Of a DNA stretch of 64,000 nucleotides, positions 51,679-60,312 are shown piece after piece (position 1 is the stretch's first letter; the number at the start of each line of letters is the position of its first letter). Under the pieces are notes generated by a model, which saw only the letters and a program-made list of their open reading frames with translations, did no database searches and had not been told where the DNA came from. The translations under genes were made by a program, and so were the position numbers. Source of the DNA: Methylobacterium sp. 17Sr1-1. GTDB lineage: Bacteria; Pseudomonadota; Alphaproteobacteria; Rhizobiales; Beijerinckiaceae. The DNA is taken from positions 1,993,001 to 2,057,000 of the forward strand of contig NZ_CP029552.1 in assembly GCF_003173775.1 (NCBI RefSeq), written 5' to 3'.

Positions 51679-51695
51679 GTGGGATTGTGTCCCAC
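51679..51695. promoter_or_regulatory. GTGGG-N7-CCCAC dyad, site 3
   Basis: GTGGGATTGTGTCCCAC has perfect six-base arms (GTGGGA/TCCCAC). It ends 24 bases before the ATG of the DUF6502 gene, where a bound protein would block transcription or translation start. Confidence 0.65.
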
Positions 51696-51719
51696 GCCGC
51701 CTCCGCTACAACGATCGTG

Positions 51720-52601
51720 ATGTCAGAGCCGAACCCGAGATTGCCGCCCGACGCGGGCGCGCTGCAGGCCCCGCTCGCCCGGCTGCTGCGCCCGCTGGTG
51801 CGCCTGTTCGTGCGCAGCGGGATCACCTTCCCGGCGCTGACCGACCTTCTGCGCGAGCTCTACGTGAACGTCGCCGAGTACGACTTCGCCCTGCCCGGCA
51901 AGGACCAGACCGACAGCCGGGTGAGCCTGCTCACCGGCATCCACCGCAAGGAGGTGCGGCGCCTGCGCGGCGCCGGGGCGCCGGTGAGCGCGGTACCGGC
52001 CGCGGTCTCGCGCACCAGCCGCATCATTGCCCGCTGGGTCGCCGCGCCCGACTTCACCGAGGCCGACGGCCGCCCGAAGGCGCTGCCCCGGGTGGCCGAG
52101 AGCGGGCCGTCCTTCGAGAGCCTCGTCGCCTCGGTGACCCGGGACCTGCGGCCGCGGGCGGTGCTCGACGAGTGGCTCGACCGCGGGCTCGTGACCCTGG
52201 ATCCGCAAGAGCGCATCGTGCTGTCGGAAGCCGCCTTCGTGCCGAGCGGCGGCGGCAGCCAGCAGCTCTACTATTTCGGCCGCAACCTTCACGATCACAT
52301 CGCCGCCGCGGTCACCAACATCCTGGAGGAGAAGCCGCGTTTCTTCGAGCGCGCCGTGCATTATGACGGGCTGTCGCCCGAGCTGGCGCGGCGGCTCGAG
52401 GGGCGGGCGCGGGAGATCGCCATGGAGGCGCTGCAGCAGGCCAACCGCGAGGCGCACGCGGCCTGCGAGACCGATCCGGGCGGCGAGGCGCGCTGGAACT
52501 TCGGCATCTACATCTATTCCGAGGATGCGCCGCAGGCCCCCATGACTGTCGCGCCGCAGGCCCCCATGACCGTCCCGCCGCGGCCCGAGCCGAAGGCGTG
52601 A
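51720..52601 (+). CDS. DUF6502-family protein
   Basis: The protein has 293 residues. The N-terminal part (LLRPLVRLFVRSGITFPALTDLLRELYVNVAEYDF, then DSRVSLLTGIHRKEVRRLR) looks like a winged-helix-type region and matches the DUF6502 family as I recall it. Later HDHIAAAVTNILEEKPRFFERAVHYDGLS and LEGRAREIAMEALQQANREAHA are helical. The C-terminus carries a repeated PQAPMTV(A/P)P unit. I chose the ATG at 51720, as the longer reading enters the dyad cluster. Its end overlaps or abuts a DUF5666 gene, so they form an operon. A regulatory role is possible but unproven. Confidence 0.75.
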   Translation: MSEPNPRLPPDAGALQAPLARLLRPLVRLFVRSGITFPALTDLLRELYVNVAEYDFALPGKDQTDSRVSLLTGIHRKEVRRLRGAGAPVSAVPAAVSRTSRIIARWVAAPDFTEADGRPKALPRVAESGPSFESLVASVTRDLRPRAVLDEWLDRGLVTLDPQERIVLSEAAFVPSGGGSQQLYYFGRNLHDHIAAAVTNILEEKPRFFERAVHYDGLSPELARRLEGRAREIAMEALQQANREAHAACETDPGGEARWNFGIYIYSEDAPQAPMTVAPQAPMTVPPRPEPKA

Positions 52602-52612
52602 GGGAGGGCTCC

Positions 52613-53974
52613 GTGCGACGCGCGACCTCCGTCACCCGGCGCGGCCTCCTGCGAGGTGCGTTGCGCCTCCTCTCCGGCGCGAGCTGGCTCGCCGTCGCGG
52701 GGCCCGCTCGTGCGGCCGGCGACAAGATCCTCGACCAGGGGATCGGCGGTACCGGCATCCGGCCCGGGCCCGACGATGAGGGCGACCGCGGCATCGGCGG
52801 CACCGGTGTCGTCGGCACCATCCGGGGCTTCGGCAGCATCATCGTCAACGACCTGCGCATCGCCTACCCGGCCGACGTCCCGGTGACGGTCGACGGCCGC
52901 CCGGCGCGGATCGAGGACCTGCGCGTCGGCCAGGTGGTGCGGACCCTGGCGCAGCCGGGGGAGGGCGGGCTGTCCACCGCCGGCATCGCGGTGATCCACG
53001 AGGTGGTCGGCCCGGTGCAGCGCGTCGCGCCCGACCGGCTGACGGTGCTCGGCCAGGCGGTCGCCACCGCCGGGCTGCCGCCCGAGATGCCGCGGCCACG
53101 CTTGGGCGAGCGGGTCGCGGTGAGCGGCTTGCGCCGGCCCGACGGCAGCATCGCGGCGAGCCGGATCGACCCGGCCGGCTCCGCCCCCGACCTCGTCGCC
53201 GGCCCGGTGAGGCGGGGGCCGGGCGGCGCCCTGCGGATCGGCAACCTGCCGCTCGCCGGCCTCGATCCGGCGCTCGCCGGCGGGCGGGCGGTGGCGGAGG
53301 GGAGCCTCGAGGGCGGGCGGCTCGCGGTGGCGCGGGCGCTGCCGGCGGCCGAGCCGTTCGGCGCCGAGGCGCGGCGCCTGTCGATCGAGGCCTATGTAAC
53401 CCGCGAGGGCGGCGCCTTGCGCACCGGTGCCGGCTACGCGGTGTCCGGGCGGGGCGGCCTCGTCCCGGCCGGCGGCGGGCTCGCGATCCTCGACGGAAGC
53501 ACTGGCCGCGGCGGCCGCCTCGACCTCGACGGCGTGCGGCTCAAGCCCGATCCCGCCGGACGCGACGGCGCCCGCGGGCAGGGGAGTCCCGGCGGTGGAA
53601 CCGGGCGTGGCGGCCCGGGGCAGGGCGGACTTGGGGGTCAGGGGCCGGGCGGTCACGGCTCGGGAGGTCACGGGCCGGGTCGCGGAGGGCACGGCGGCCC
53701 GGGCGGGCGGCAGGGTCCGTCGGACCGGTCCTTCGGCCCGGGCGGCGAGGGGCCCTTCGGCGGCCAGGGCCGCGGCGAGATCGACCCGCGCCTGCCGGGC
53801 GGGGAGGGGGCCGGGCGCTTCGGCGGTTCCGGCAGCCCGGGCGGGTTCGGAGGGCCGGGCGGCTTCGGCGGCCAAGGTGGCTTCGGCGGTCCCGGCGGGT
53901 TCGGCCGGCCGGGCGGCGAGGGGCCCGGCGGTTTCGGCGGGGGTGGGGGCGGGTTCGGCGGCGGGCGGCGCTGA
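52613..53974 (+). CDS. DUF5666-family exported protein with Gly-rich tail
   Basis: The protein has 453 residues from a GTG preceded by AGGGAGGG; a GTG at 52598 overlapping the previous stop is the alternative. A twin-arginine-like signal (TSVTRRGLLRGALRLL) is followed by repeated DUF5666 beta-modules (GTIRGFGSIIVNDLRI, VTVDGRPARIEDLRVGQVVRTLA, LGQAVATAG, GERVAVSGLRRPDGSIAASRI). The final 130 residues are almost entirely Gly with Phe, Pro, Arg and Gln (GGFGGPGGFGGQGGFGGPGG). Such a tail is probably disordered and could mediate surface adhesion or phase-like assembly. The function is unknown. Confidence 0.8.
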   Translation: MRRATSVTRRGLLRGALRLLSGASWLAVAGPARAAGDKILDQGIGGTGIRPGPDDEGDRGIGGTGVVGTIRGFGSIIVNDLRIAYPADVPVTVDGRPARIEDLRVGQVVRTLAQPGEGGLSTAGIAVIHEVVGPVQRVAPDRLTVLGQAVATAGLPPEMPRPRLGERVAVSGLRRPDGSIAASRIDPAGSAPDLVAGPVRRGPGGALRIGNLPLAGLDPALAGGRAVAEGSLEGGRLAVARALPAAEPFGAEARRLSIEAYVTREGGALRTGAGYAVSGRGGLVPAGGGLAILDGSTGRGGRLDLDGVRLKPDPAGRDGARGQGSPGGGTGRGGPGQGGLGGQGPGGHGSGGHGPGRGGHGGPGGRQGPSDRSFGPGGEGPFGGQGRGEIDPRLPGGEGAGRFGGSGSPGGFGGPGGFGGQGGFGGPGGFGRPGGEGPGGFGGGGGGFGGGRR

Positions 53975-54208
53975 CGCGCATCGCCCGAATCACCGGATCT
54001 CCCGACTCCGCTGTGGACGAGCGCAGAAGCTTGACCGTTGTGGTCTTGGCGCCACACCGCACTGCGAAACCGGACCGTTTTCCGGTTGAGTTAACGGCCA
54101 AGTTCGGCCCTGGAACGGCCAAGTCTCTTTCCCGCCGCATTTGAACCGGAGCAGGATGGGCCTCCCCGTCGGTGCGGTCGCGCACCGGTCCCCTCCAGCA
54201 GGTTCTGC

Positions 54209-55306
54209 ATGCGCAAGCGCCTCCTCATCGCCGTCGTCGTCGCGGCGCCGCTCCCCGCCACGGCGCAGGTGAGCCCCGTCCGCGACAACATCGACGCGCT
54301 GATCGAGGCGCATGCCAAGGCCAACGGCGTCCCGGCGAGCTTCATCCACCGGGTGGTGAAGCGGGAGAGCGGCTACAACCCCCGCGCGGTCGGTCGCGGC
54401 GGGGCGATGGGCCTGATGCAGATCAAGCACGGCACTGCCCGGGCGCTGGGCTATAACGGCTCGCCGGCCGGCCTGCTCGATGCCAGGATCAACCTGACCT
54501 ACGGCGTCGCCTACCTCGCCGGTGCCTACAAGACGGCGCACGGCAACGAGGCCCAGGCCTACAGCTACTACGCCCGCGGCTACTACTACGCCGCCAAGCG
54601 GGCGGGCATCCGCACCGACGTGGCCGAGCTCGAGGCGCCGCCGGTCCGCGAGCTGCCCACCAACCCGCTCAACAAGTTCCTCGGCAGCGTCTTCGGCGCC
54701 CGCCAGACGGCGACGACCGCCACCGCCTCGGCCGACCCGTCGGTCGCCGCCCTGTCGAGCGCCGTCGCGCAACCTGGGCCCGCGTCGCAATACACCCTGC
54801 CGCCGCCCGTGGCCCCGCAAGCGCCTGCGGCTCAGCAAGGGCCCGCGGCCCAGCAGGCCCTCGCCGCCTACCAGCCGGCCGCGGCGCAGGTGCTGCCGCA
54901 AGCGACGGCGCAGGCCGCGGCCGATCCGGTCGTCACCGTGCCGCTGCCGCCGGTCCGCCCGGCCGCCCTGGCGTTCCACGCCGCGCCGGCCCCCGCCGCC
55001 GGCCAGGCCCTCGCCTATGCGGGCAGCAGCGCCGCCCTGGCGTTCCCGACCTCCGGCCAGACCGTCAGCCTCGCGGCGACGCCCGCCGCCGCTGCTCCCG
55101 CGCCTGCCGCCGCACCGGCCGCGCCGACCACCGTCGCCGCCCTGGAGCCGGCCGCCGCGCCGGCCGAGCCCGAGGCCGGCCCCAAGATGCCGCTGCCGCC
55201 GCGCCGCCCGGTCGAGTTCCGCCACTTCGTCGTGCGCAAACCCGCCCCCCCGGTGCCCCAGACCGCCGCGGCGGCGCCGGAGCCGGCCGCCGCGGTCAGC
55301 CAGTAG
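54209..55306 (+). CDS. Lytic transglycosylase with long Ala/Pro-rich tail
   Basis: This 365-residue exported murein hydrolase has a signal peptide at about 1-20 and an SLT domain at about 25-150. The catalytic Glu53 is in VVKRESGYNPRAVG, followed by GAMGLMQIKHGTARALGY and NLTYGVAYLAGAY. The distal ARGYYYAAKRAG region closes the domain. From about residue 165 on it is low-complexity Ala/Pro/Gln with repeated PPVRPAAL- and PPRRPVEF-type motifs, probably a periplasmic spacer. It is monocistronic: 234 bases of upstream DNA contain the repeat ACGGCCAAGT twice (54094-54122) but no gene. It cleaves peptidoglycan glycan strands, perhaps to open space for secretion or flagella. Confidence 0.88.
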   Translation: MRKRLLIAVVVAAPLPATAQVSPVRDNIDALIEAHAKANGVPASFIHRVVKRESGYNPRAVGRGGAMGLMQIKHGTARALGYNGSPAGLLDARINLTYGVAYLAGAYKTAHGNEAQAYSYYARGYYYAAKRAGIRTDVAELEAPPVRELPTNPLNKFLGSVFGARQTATTATASADPSVAALSSAVAQPGPASQYTLPPPVAPQAPAAQQGPAAQQALAAYQPAAAQVLPQATAQAAADPVVTVPLPPVRPAALAFHAAPAPAAGQALAYAGSSAALAFPTSGQTVSLAATPAAAAPAPAAAPAAPTTVAALEPAAAPAEPEAGPKMPLPPRRPVEFRHFVVRKPAPPVPQTAAAAPEPAAAVSQ

Positions 55307-55309
55307 GCG

Positions 55310-56143
55310 TCAGCCCTCCCCGACGAACAGGGCCCGCGCCTGCGCGGGCGACGCGACGGCGATCCCGACCGCGCGGGCCAGGGCCGCGAGGCCGGCCACC
55401 TGCGCGGCGTTGTCCGGCGCCAGGCTGCCGTCCGGCCGCCAGAGGTTGTTCTCGAACCCGACCCGGGCATGCCCGCCGAGCGCCGCCGCGGCGACGAGGC
55501 AGGCCGCCTCCCGCGGCCCGAAGGCGCAGAGCGCCCAGGGCAGGTCGAGGTGGTGCTCGGAATTCCAGGCGCCCAGGAACGGCAGCAGGTCGGCGGGGTC
55601 GGAGCGCTGGCCGACGGCGTAGCGCCCGAGCACGAACAGGACGCTCGCCCGGTCGAGCGGGATCAGCCCCCGCGCCACGAGGCCCTGGAAGCGGGTGACG
55701 TCGCCCGCATCGTACAGGATGTGCTGCACCATCACCCCGGCCCGGGCCTGCTCCGAGAGGAAGGCGGCGGCGGCAGCCTCGTCCTCCGGCTCGGCGAAGA
55801 GCTCGCGCAGGGCGACCGAGAACGCCTCGGGCTTGAGCGCCCGCATCGCCGCCATCTGCTCGGCCGGGCTGTAGAGGCCGACCGCTTCGGTGGTGACCTG
55901 GCAGATCATCTCCGGCCCGGCCTCCCGCCGCACCGCCGCGAGCGCCGCCCGGTAGCGGTCGAGGTCGAGGGTGTGACGCGCTTCGGCGTCCCGCACGTGC
56001 AGGTGGATCATCGCGGCGCCGGCCTCGCGGCAGCGGGCGGCGTCCAGGCCGATTTCCCGCGGATCGATCGGCAGGGCGGGGTGGTCGGCCTTGGTGCGGC
56101 GGGCGCCGTTCGGCGCCACGGTGATGACGAGGGGGAGGGCCAT
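55310..56143 (-). CDS. BKACE-family beta-keto acid cleavage enzyme
   Basis: This 277-residue zinc enzyme has a TIM barrel. The zinc ligands are His47 and His49 in MIHLHVRD, with later ligands near GHARVGFENNLW. ITVAPNGARRTKADHPALP and MICQVTTEAVGLYSPAEQ are diagnostic of the 3-keto-5-aminohexanoate cleavage family. Members condense or cleave a beta-keto acid with acetyl-CoA. The neighbours (SCO-like and PNPOx-like genes) give no pathway, so the substrate is unknown. Its 3' end abuts the convergent transglycosylase gene (three bases apart). Confidence 0.88.
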   Translation of the reverse strand: MALPLVITVAPNGARRTKADHPALPIDPREIGLDAARCREAGAAMIHLHVRDAEARHTLDLDRYRAALAAVRREAGPEMICQVTTEAVGLYSPAEQMAAMRALKPEAFSVALRELFAEPEDEAAAAAFLSEQARAGVMVQHILYDAGDVTRFQGLVARGLIPLDRASVLFVLGRYAVGQRSDPADLLPFLGAWNSEHHLDLPWALCAFGPREAACLVAAAALGGHARVGFENNLWRPDGSLAPDNAAQVAGLAALARAVGIAVASPAQARALFVGEG

Positions 56144-56285
56144 CTGTCTCTCGGTTCCGTGGGGCAGCCGCCAGGATCACGATCAGGATCACGATGCGGC
56201 CACCCCCGCGACGCAGGGGTCAGTCTGCACCACCCGTCGCCCGGCGCCCATGGGCGATCGCGGTCGTCGTTAAGCCAGGGTTACG

Positions 56286-57092
56286 TCAGGCGGCCGGCAT
56301 CCGGCGCGAGCGCCGGTGCAGCACCAGCACCAGGCCGGCGATGCCCGCGACCGTGACGATTCCGGAGGCCGCGAGGATGCGGCGGATCAGCGGCGTGTAG
56401 AGCCCGGTCTGCGGATCGTAGCCGTAGCAGAGCAGCACCAGCCGGTCGGCGAGGCCGCCGACCCGGCCGTCCCCGGCCTCGACCAGCGCGAGGCGCAGGT
56501 CGCGGGCGGTCATCGCCAGCGGCGACAGCGCCCGGGCGACCCGGCCGTCGCCGGTCAGCACCAGGGCGCCGGCCGGATGGGCGTAGGAGTCGGTGTCGCG
56601 GTCGTAGGCATAGGCGTAGCCGACCGCCCGCGTCACCGCCTCGACCGGTCCCGGCGAGCCGGTGAGCACGACGGCGCCGGCGAGGAGCGGTCCCGGCCCG
56701 AGCTGCTCGGCCACCATGGCGCGGGCGGTGGCGGCGTCGGCGCGCGGATTGATGCCGAGCGTCACCAGCCGGTAATCGGTGCCCGGCGCGAGCCCGGTGG
56801 CGGCGAGCGCCGTGCCGGCGACGGCGAGCATCGGGTCGCAGACGTTGTGGCAGGCATAGTCGAGGGGCATCAGCAGGGCGGGACGCCCGGCGAGCGCCTC
56901 ACGAAGCGTCCGGCCCCGCCCGTCGGCACTGTCCGTGAAGGCGGCGTCGAGGGGAGCCCGCGCCCCGGGCGGCGGCGCGAGCCCGACGCCCGAGAGATCC
57001 TTGGGCGTCAGCCCCGCCGCGGCCGGCTGGGCGAGAAGGGCGAGCACGGCGGCGAGGCCGAGGCGGGCTGGCGTGATGCCGGGAACTCTCAT
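56286..57092 (-). CDS. SCO1/SenC-family protein with C-terminal membrane anchor
   Basis: This 268-residue periplasmic copper-binding thioredoxin-fold protein has a signal peptide at about 1-26. The copper motif is Cys81-x3-Cys85 in YACHNVCD, with the distal histidine in DSYAHPAG (His172). A C-terminal hydrophobic helix (ILAASGIVTVAGIAGLVLVLH) ends the protein. Such proteins deliver copper or reduce thiols during cytochrome oxidase assembly. The C-terminal anchor differs from the N-terminal anchor of mitochondrial Sco1 but occurs in some bacterial SCO proteins. No oxidase genes are nearby. A 14-base tandem repeat precedes the gene. Confidence 0.85.
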   Translation of the reverse strand: MRVPGITPARLGLAAVLALLAQPAAAGLTPKDLSGVGLAPPPGARAPLDAAFTDSADGRGRTLREALAGRPALLMPLDYACHNVCDPMLAVAGTALAATGLAPGTDYRLVTLGINPRADAATARAMVAEQLGPGPLLAGAVVLTGSPGPVEAVTRAVGYAYAYDRDTDSYAHPAGALVLTGDGRVARALSPLAMTARDLRLALVEAGDGRVGGLADRLVLLCYGYDPQTGLYTPLIRRILAASGIVTVAGIAGLVLVLHRRSRRMPAA

Positions 57093-57098
57093 CGCTTT

Positions 57099-57152
57099 CA
57101 CCGACCACCTTGCACCGACCACCTTGCACCGACCGCCTTGCACCGACCGCCC
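57099..57152. repeat. Tandem 14-bp repeat upstream of the SCO gene
   Basis: Four units of CACCGACCACCTTG start at 57099, 57113, 57127 and 57141. The first two are identical, the third differs by one base and the fourth is partial. They lie between the divergent SCO and PNPOx-like genes, six bases from the SCO ATG, so copy-number change could affect its expression. Confidence 0.85.
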
Positions 57153-57240
57153 GGAACCCGCACCCTCGCGAGAACGAGATAGGGCGGCCGCGCGGGTCAC
57201 GGCCGCGACGGACCTTACGCCGCAGCGGGAGACGGGCGAC

Positions 57241-57870
57241 ATGACTGGCGACACGAACGGGGACGGGATCCGCGACGCGGCCGCCTTGCGCGGCCATATG
57301 GGCCCGGTCAGCCGCCTGGCCGAGGGCAAGGTGCAGGCCCGGCTCGACCGGCATGCCCGTGCCTTTATCGCGCTCTCGCCGTTCCTGGTGGTCGCCACCG
57401 CAGACGCGGAGGGCCGCGCCGATGCGAGCCCGCGGGGCGACGCACCGGGCTTCGTCCAGGTGGTCGACGACGCCACCCTGCTGATCCCGGACCGGCGCGG
57501 CAACAACCGCGCCGACAGTTTCGGCAACCTGCTCGCCGCGCCCGGCATCGGCCTGATCTTCCTCGTGCCCGGCCTCACCGAGACCCTGCGGGTCAACGGC
57601 ACCGCCCGTCTCACCACGGATCCGGCCCTGCTCGCGCCGCTCGTCGCCCAGGGCAAGGTGCCGACCACCGGGCTCGTGGTCACGGTGCGCGAGGCCTTCT
57701 TCCATTGCGGCAAGGCGGTGATGCGGGCCCGGCTCTGGGACCCGGCGGCGCAGGTGCCGCGCGAGAGCTTCCCGAGCCTCGGCCGCGTGCTCGCCGAGCA
57801 GACCGGCGCCATCGGCGTCGCCGAGGCCGAGCAGCTGATGGAGGAATCCTACAGGACGCGACTCTACTGA
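57241..57870 (+). CDS. Pyridoxamine 5'-phosphate oxidase-fold protein
   Basis: This 209-residue split-barrel flavin-binding protein has ARAFIALSPFLVVATADAEGRADASPRGDAPGFV and DDATLLIPDRRGNNRADSFGNLLAAPGIGLIFLVPG, which match the PNPOx-like family (FMN or F420-type binders). Then FFHCGKAVMRARLW follows. It is longer than true PdxH cores and lacks the substrate-specific C-terminus I would expect. A general flavin reductase or oxidase is likelier than pyridoxine metabolism. It is divergent from the SCO gene. GGAGACGGGCGAC precedes the ATG. Confidence 0.82.
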   Translation: MTGDTNGDGIRDAAALRGHMGPVSRLAEGKVQARLDRHARAFIALSPFLVVATADAEGRADASPRGDAPGFVQVVDDATLLIPDRRGNNRADSFGNLLAAPGIGLIFLVPGLTETLRVNGTARLTTDPALLAPLVAQGKVPTTGLVVTVREAFFHCGKAVMRARLWDPAAQVPRESFPSLGRVLAEQTGAIGVAEAEQLMEESYRTRLY

Positions 57871-58002
57871 GCTCTTCACGCCCTGGTTGTCCACAGTGAT
57901 CCGAGGCCCGAAAGTTGCGGACGCCGCGGAGCCGCAGGCTGTGATAGTGTACCACCGGACGGTGCCCGTGCGGGGCGCGCCGCCCGAGGCGAGGATGGCC
58001 CC

Positions 58003-58374
58003 ATGACAGGACAGGAGACGCCCGATCCCCTTCGGGTTCTCGTGGTCGAGGACGAGTACTTCATCGCCGACGACATCTCGCGCGCCCTGATCCGCCACGG
58101 GGCCGAGGTGGTCGGCCCGGTGCCGACGGTCCAGCAGGCGCGGGCCCTGCTGGATTCGCAAGCCCTCGACCTCGCGGTCCTCGACATCAACCTGCGGGGC
58201 GAGCTTGTCTATCCGCTGGTCGCCGAGCTGAGCCGGCGCGGCGTGCCGATGGTCTTCGCCACCGGCTACGACGCCGCGGCGATCCCGGCCGATTACGGGG
58301 CGATCCCCTCCTGGTCGAAGCCCTTCGACTACAGCGCCCTGGCCGGCGTGCTGCCCGCCCTGCGCCGCACCTGA
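58003..58374 (+). CDS. Single-domain response regulator
   Basis: This 123-residue lone receiver domain has the acidic pair in VVEDEYF (Glu16/Asp17), the phosphoacceptor Asp61 in AVLDINLRG, threonine in FATGYD, and lysine in WSKPFDY. No output domain follows, so it acts by protein contact or as a phosphate relay, as CheY- or DivK-like proteins do. No kinase is adjacent; the nearest two-component genes are 1.2 kb downstream in a separate unit. The kinase partner cannot be named. Confidence 0.9.
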   Translation: MTGQETPDPLRVLVVEDEYFIADDISRALIRHGAEVVGPVPTVQQARALLDSQALDLAVLDINLRGELVYPLVAELSRRGVPMVFATGYDAAAIPADYGAIPSWSKPFDYSALAGVLPALRRT

Positions 58375-58487
58375 CGCAAATGTTCTGACACAGGTGTTCT
58401 GACGCACCGCAGCGGAACCGTCACGCTGCGATCCTGTTCTGCATCGAAGCGATGTCTGCCCCGACGGCAGCACAGGAGAGAGGCTGA

Positions 58488-59231
58488 ATGGCAGCAGAGA
58501 AGGAAACGAAGGCCTTTCCGGCCGCCGCGAACACGCGGGTCCCGTTCGCGCTGGCCCTTTCGGCGCTGGCCGGTTGCGCGGACGCGATCGGCTTCCTCGA
58601 ATTCTCGCAGCTGTTCATGTCCTTCATGAGCGGCAACACCACCCGTCTCGGCGCCGCGGTCAGCCTGGGCGACTGGGGCAACGTCACTCGGGTCGGCAGC
58701 ACCATCGCGCTCTTCTGTTTCGGGGCGTTCCTCGGCACGCTGCTCGCCGCCGCTGTCGGCTACTGGCGCCTCGCGGTGCTGCTCGGCCTCCAGGCGGCTC
58801 TGCTCTGCATCGGCCTCGCCATGCCGCGCGGACCGTTCGAGTTCCCGCTCCACGCCTACCCGATCGTGCTGGCGCTCGGCATGCAGAACGCCGTCCTCCA
58901 GGACGAGGAGGGGCGCAGCCTGGCGCTCACCTACGTCACCGGCGCGGTGGTGCGCTTCGGCACCGGCCTCGCCAACCTGCTGCTCGGCCATCCCTCTCCG
59001 TCCTTCTGGATCCAGGCGCCGCTCTGGGCCGCCCTCACCCTCGGGGCGATCTCCGGCGGGCTCCTGCACGGCGCCTTCGGCGAGCGCGCCTTCCTGGTCC
59101 CGGCGGTCGTCGCGGCGGTCCTGGCGGTGATCGCCCTGGTGATGACCCTGGTCCACGGCGACGGACCGCTCGTCTCCGGCACCAAGTCGCCGGCGCCGGA
59201 CGCCGCCGCCACGGCCCCGCCCGTGGTGTGA
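58488..59231 (+). CDS. YoaK/DUF1275-family membrane protein
   Basis: This 247-residue integral membrane protein has about six helices. LSALAGCADAIGFLEFSQLFMSFMSGNTTRLG is the DUF1275 signature, and ALGMQNAVLQDEEGRSLALTYVTGAVVRFG is the second conserved block. Its function is unknown; it is often called a DUF1275 transporter-like protein. GGAGAGAGGC precedes the ATG. A 13-base-pair perfect hairpin lies 215 bases after its stop. Confidence 0.9.
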   Translation: MAAEKETKAFPAAANTRVPFALALSALAGCADAIGFLEFSQLFMSFMSGNTTRLGAAVSLGDWGNVTRVGSTIALFCFGAFLGTLLAAAVGYWRLAVLLGLQAALLCIGLAMPRGPFEFPLHAYPIVLALGMQNAVLQDEEGRSLALTYVTGAVVRFGTGLANLLLGHPSPSFWIQAPLWAALTLGAISGGLLHGAFGERAFLVPAVVAAVLAVIALVMTLVHGDGPLVSGTKSPAPDAAATAPPVV

Positions 59232-59613
59232 GGCGCGCGACGGAGCGGGAGCCCCGCTCCGGCAAAGATTACGCATAGTTCATGGAGCGGAGACACCCGC
59301 GTAAGCCGGCGGCGCCCATAACGGCAGGGTCGCCGGAACGCGGCGGCGTCCCATCCCCCCGGGCGCCGCCGCGCTTCAAGGCCCCGAGGGCCGAGGCGCC
59401 GGGTCATCATCGTCGCCCCCCAGACGACCCGGTGCACCGCGCCACGGCAGGCCGAGCCCCCCGGCTCGGCCTGCCGACCCCCGGCGGCGATGCCCGGCAT
59501 GTCGCGATCCATCCCCCCGATCAGCGCGGCATGCCGGGCGGGGCCCGCCCCGGGTTCGAAGGGCGCCAGGATCCCGGATCGGAAACTCCCGCGCGCCGGG
59601 GATCTGCCCTAGA
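59232..59613. other. Intergenic region before the two-component system
   Basis: No gene is supported. At 59446-59475 GGCAGGCCGAGCC-CCCC-GGCTCGGCCTGCC forms a perfect 13-base-pair hairpin. It is a terminator or leader structure, without a T-tract. The rest is GC-rich with no element I can name. Confidence 0.6.
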
Positions 59614-60312
59614 ATGCCCGACATGCGCCTGCTCATCATCGAGGACGACCGCGAGGCGTCCAGCTACCTCTCCAAGGCCTTTCGCGAGGCCGGCCACGTC
59701 GCCGACACCGCCGATGACGGGCTCGACGGCTACGCGCTGGCGCGCGAGGGCGCCTACGACGTGCTGGTGGTCGACCGCATGCTGCCGAAGCTCGACGGCC
59801 TGTCGCTGATCCGCTCGCTGCGTGAGCAGGGCGTCGAGACGCCGGTGCTGATCCTGTCCGCGCTCGGCCAGGTCGACGACCGGGTGAAGGGCCTCAAGGC
59901 CGGCGGCGACGATTACCTCCCCAAGCCCTACGCCTTCTCCGAATTGATGGCGCGGATCGAGGTGCTGGCGCGGCGGCGCGGCGGCGGCGCGGCCGCGGAG
60001 GCCACGACCTACCGCGTCGGCGACCTCGAACTGGACCGGCTGTCGCACCGGGTCACCCGGGCCGGCCAGGAGATCCCGCTCCAGCCGCGGGAATTCCGCC
60101 TGCTCGAGTATCTGATGCGCCATGCCGGCCAGGTCGTCACCCGCACGATGCTGCTGGAGCACGTCTGGGACTACCATTTCGACCCGCAGACCAACGTCAT
60201 CGACGTCCACGTCTCGCGCCTGCGCGCCAAGGTCGACAAGGGGTTCGATCGTCCGATGATCCATACCGTGCGGGGAGCCGGCTACATGGTCCGCGCCGGC
60301 GGCGAGGCGTGA
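59614..60312 (+). CDS. OmpR/PhoB-family response regulator
   Basis: This 232-residue transcription factor has a receiver domain at about 1-120: IIEDDRE acidic cluster, phosphoacceptor Asp54 in VVDRMLPKLDG, LSALGQ and YLPKPYAF. A winged-helix DNA-binding domain at about 130-228 reads LQPREFRLLEYLMRHAGQVVTRTMLLEHVWDYHFDP, VSRLRAKVD and IHTVRGAGYMV. ATG 59614 and ATG 59623 are both possible. The kinase gene overlaps its stop, so the two are the cognate pair. Confidence 0.94.
   Translation: MPDMRLLIIEDDREASSYLSKAFREAGHVADTADDGLDGYALAREGAYDVLVVDRMLPKLDGLSLIRSLREQGVETPVLILSALGQVDDRVKGLKAGGDDYLPKPYAFSELMARIEVLARRRGGGAAAEATTYRVGDLELDRLSHRVTRAGQEIPLQPREFRLLEYLMRHAGQVVTRTMLLEHVWDYHFDPQTNVIDVHVSRLRAKVDKGFDRPMIHTVRGAGYMVRAGGEA

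Noticed and set aside
51599..51695. A sigma-54 promoter from the TGGG/CCCAC pattern
   Set aside because: No GG-N10-GC core with a TTGC second element is found; the symmetrical dyads fit a dimeric repressor better.
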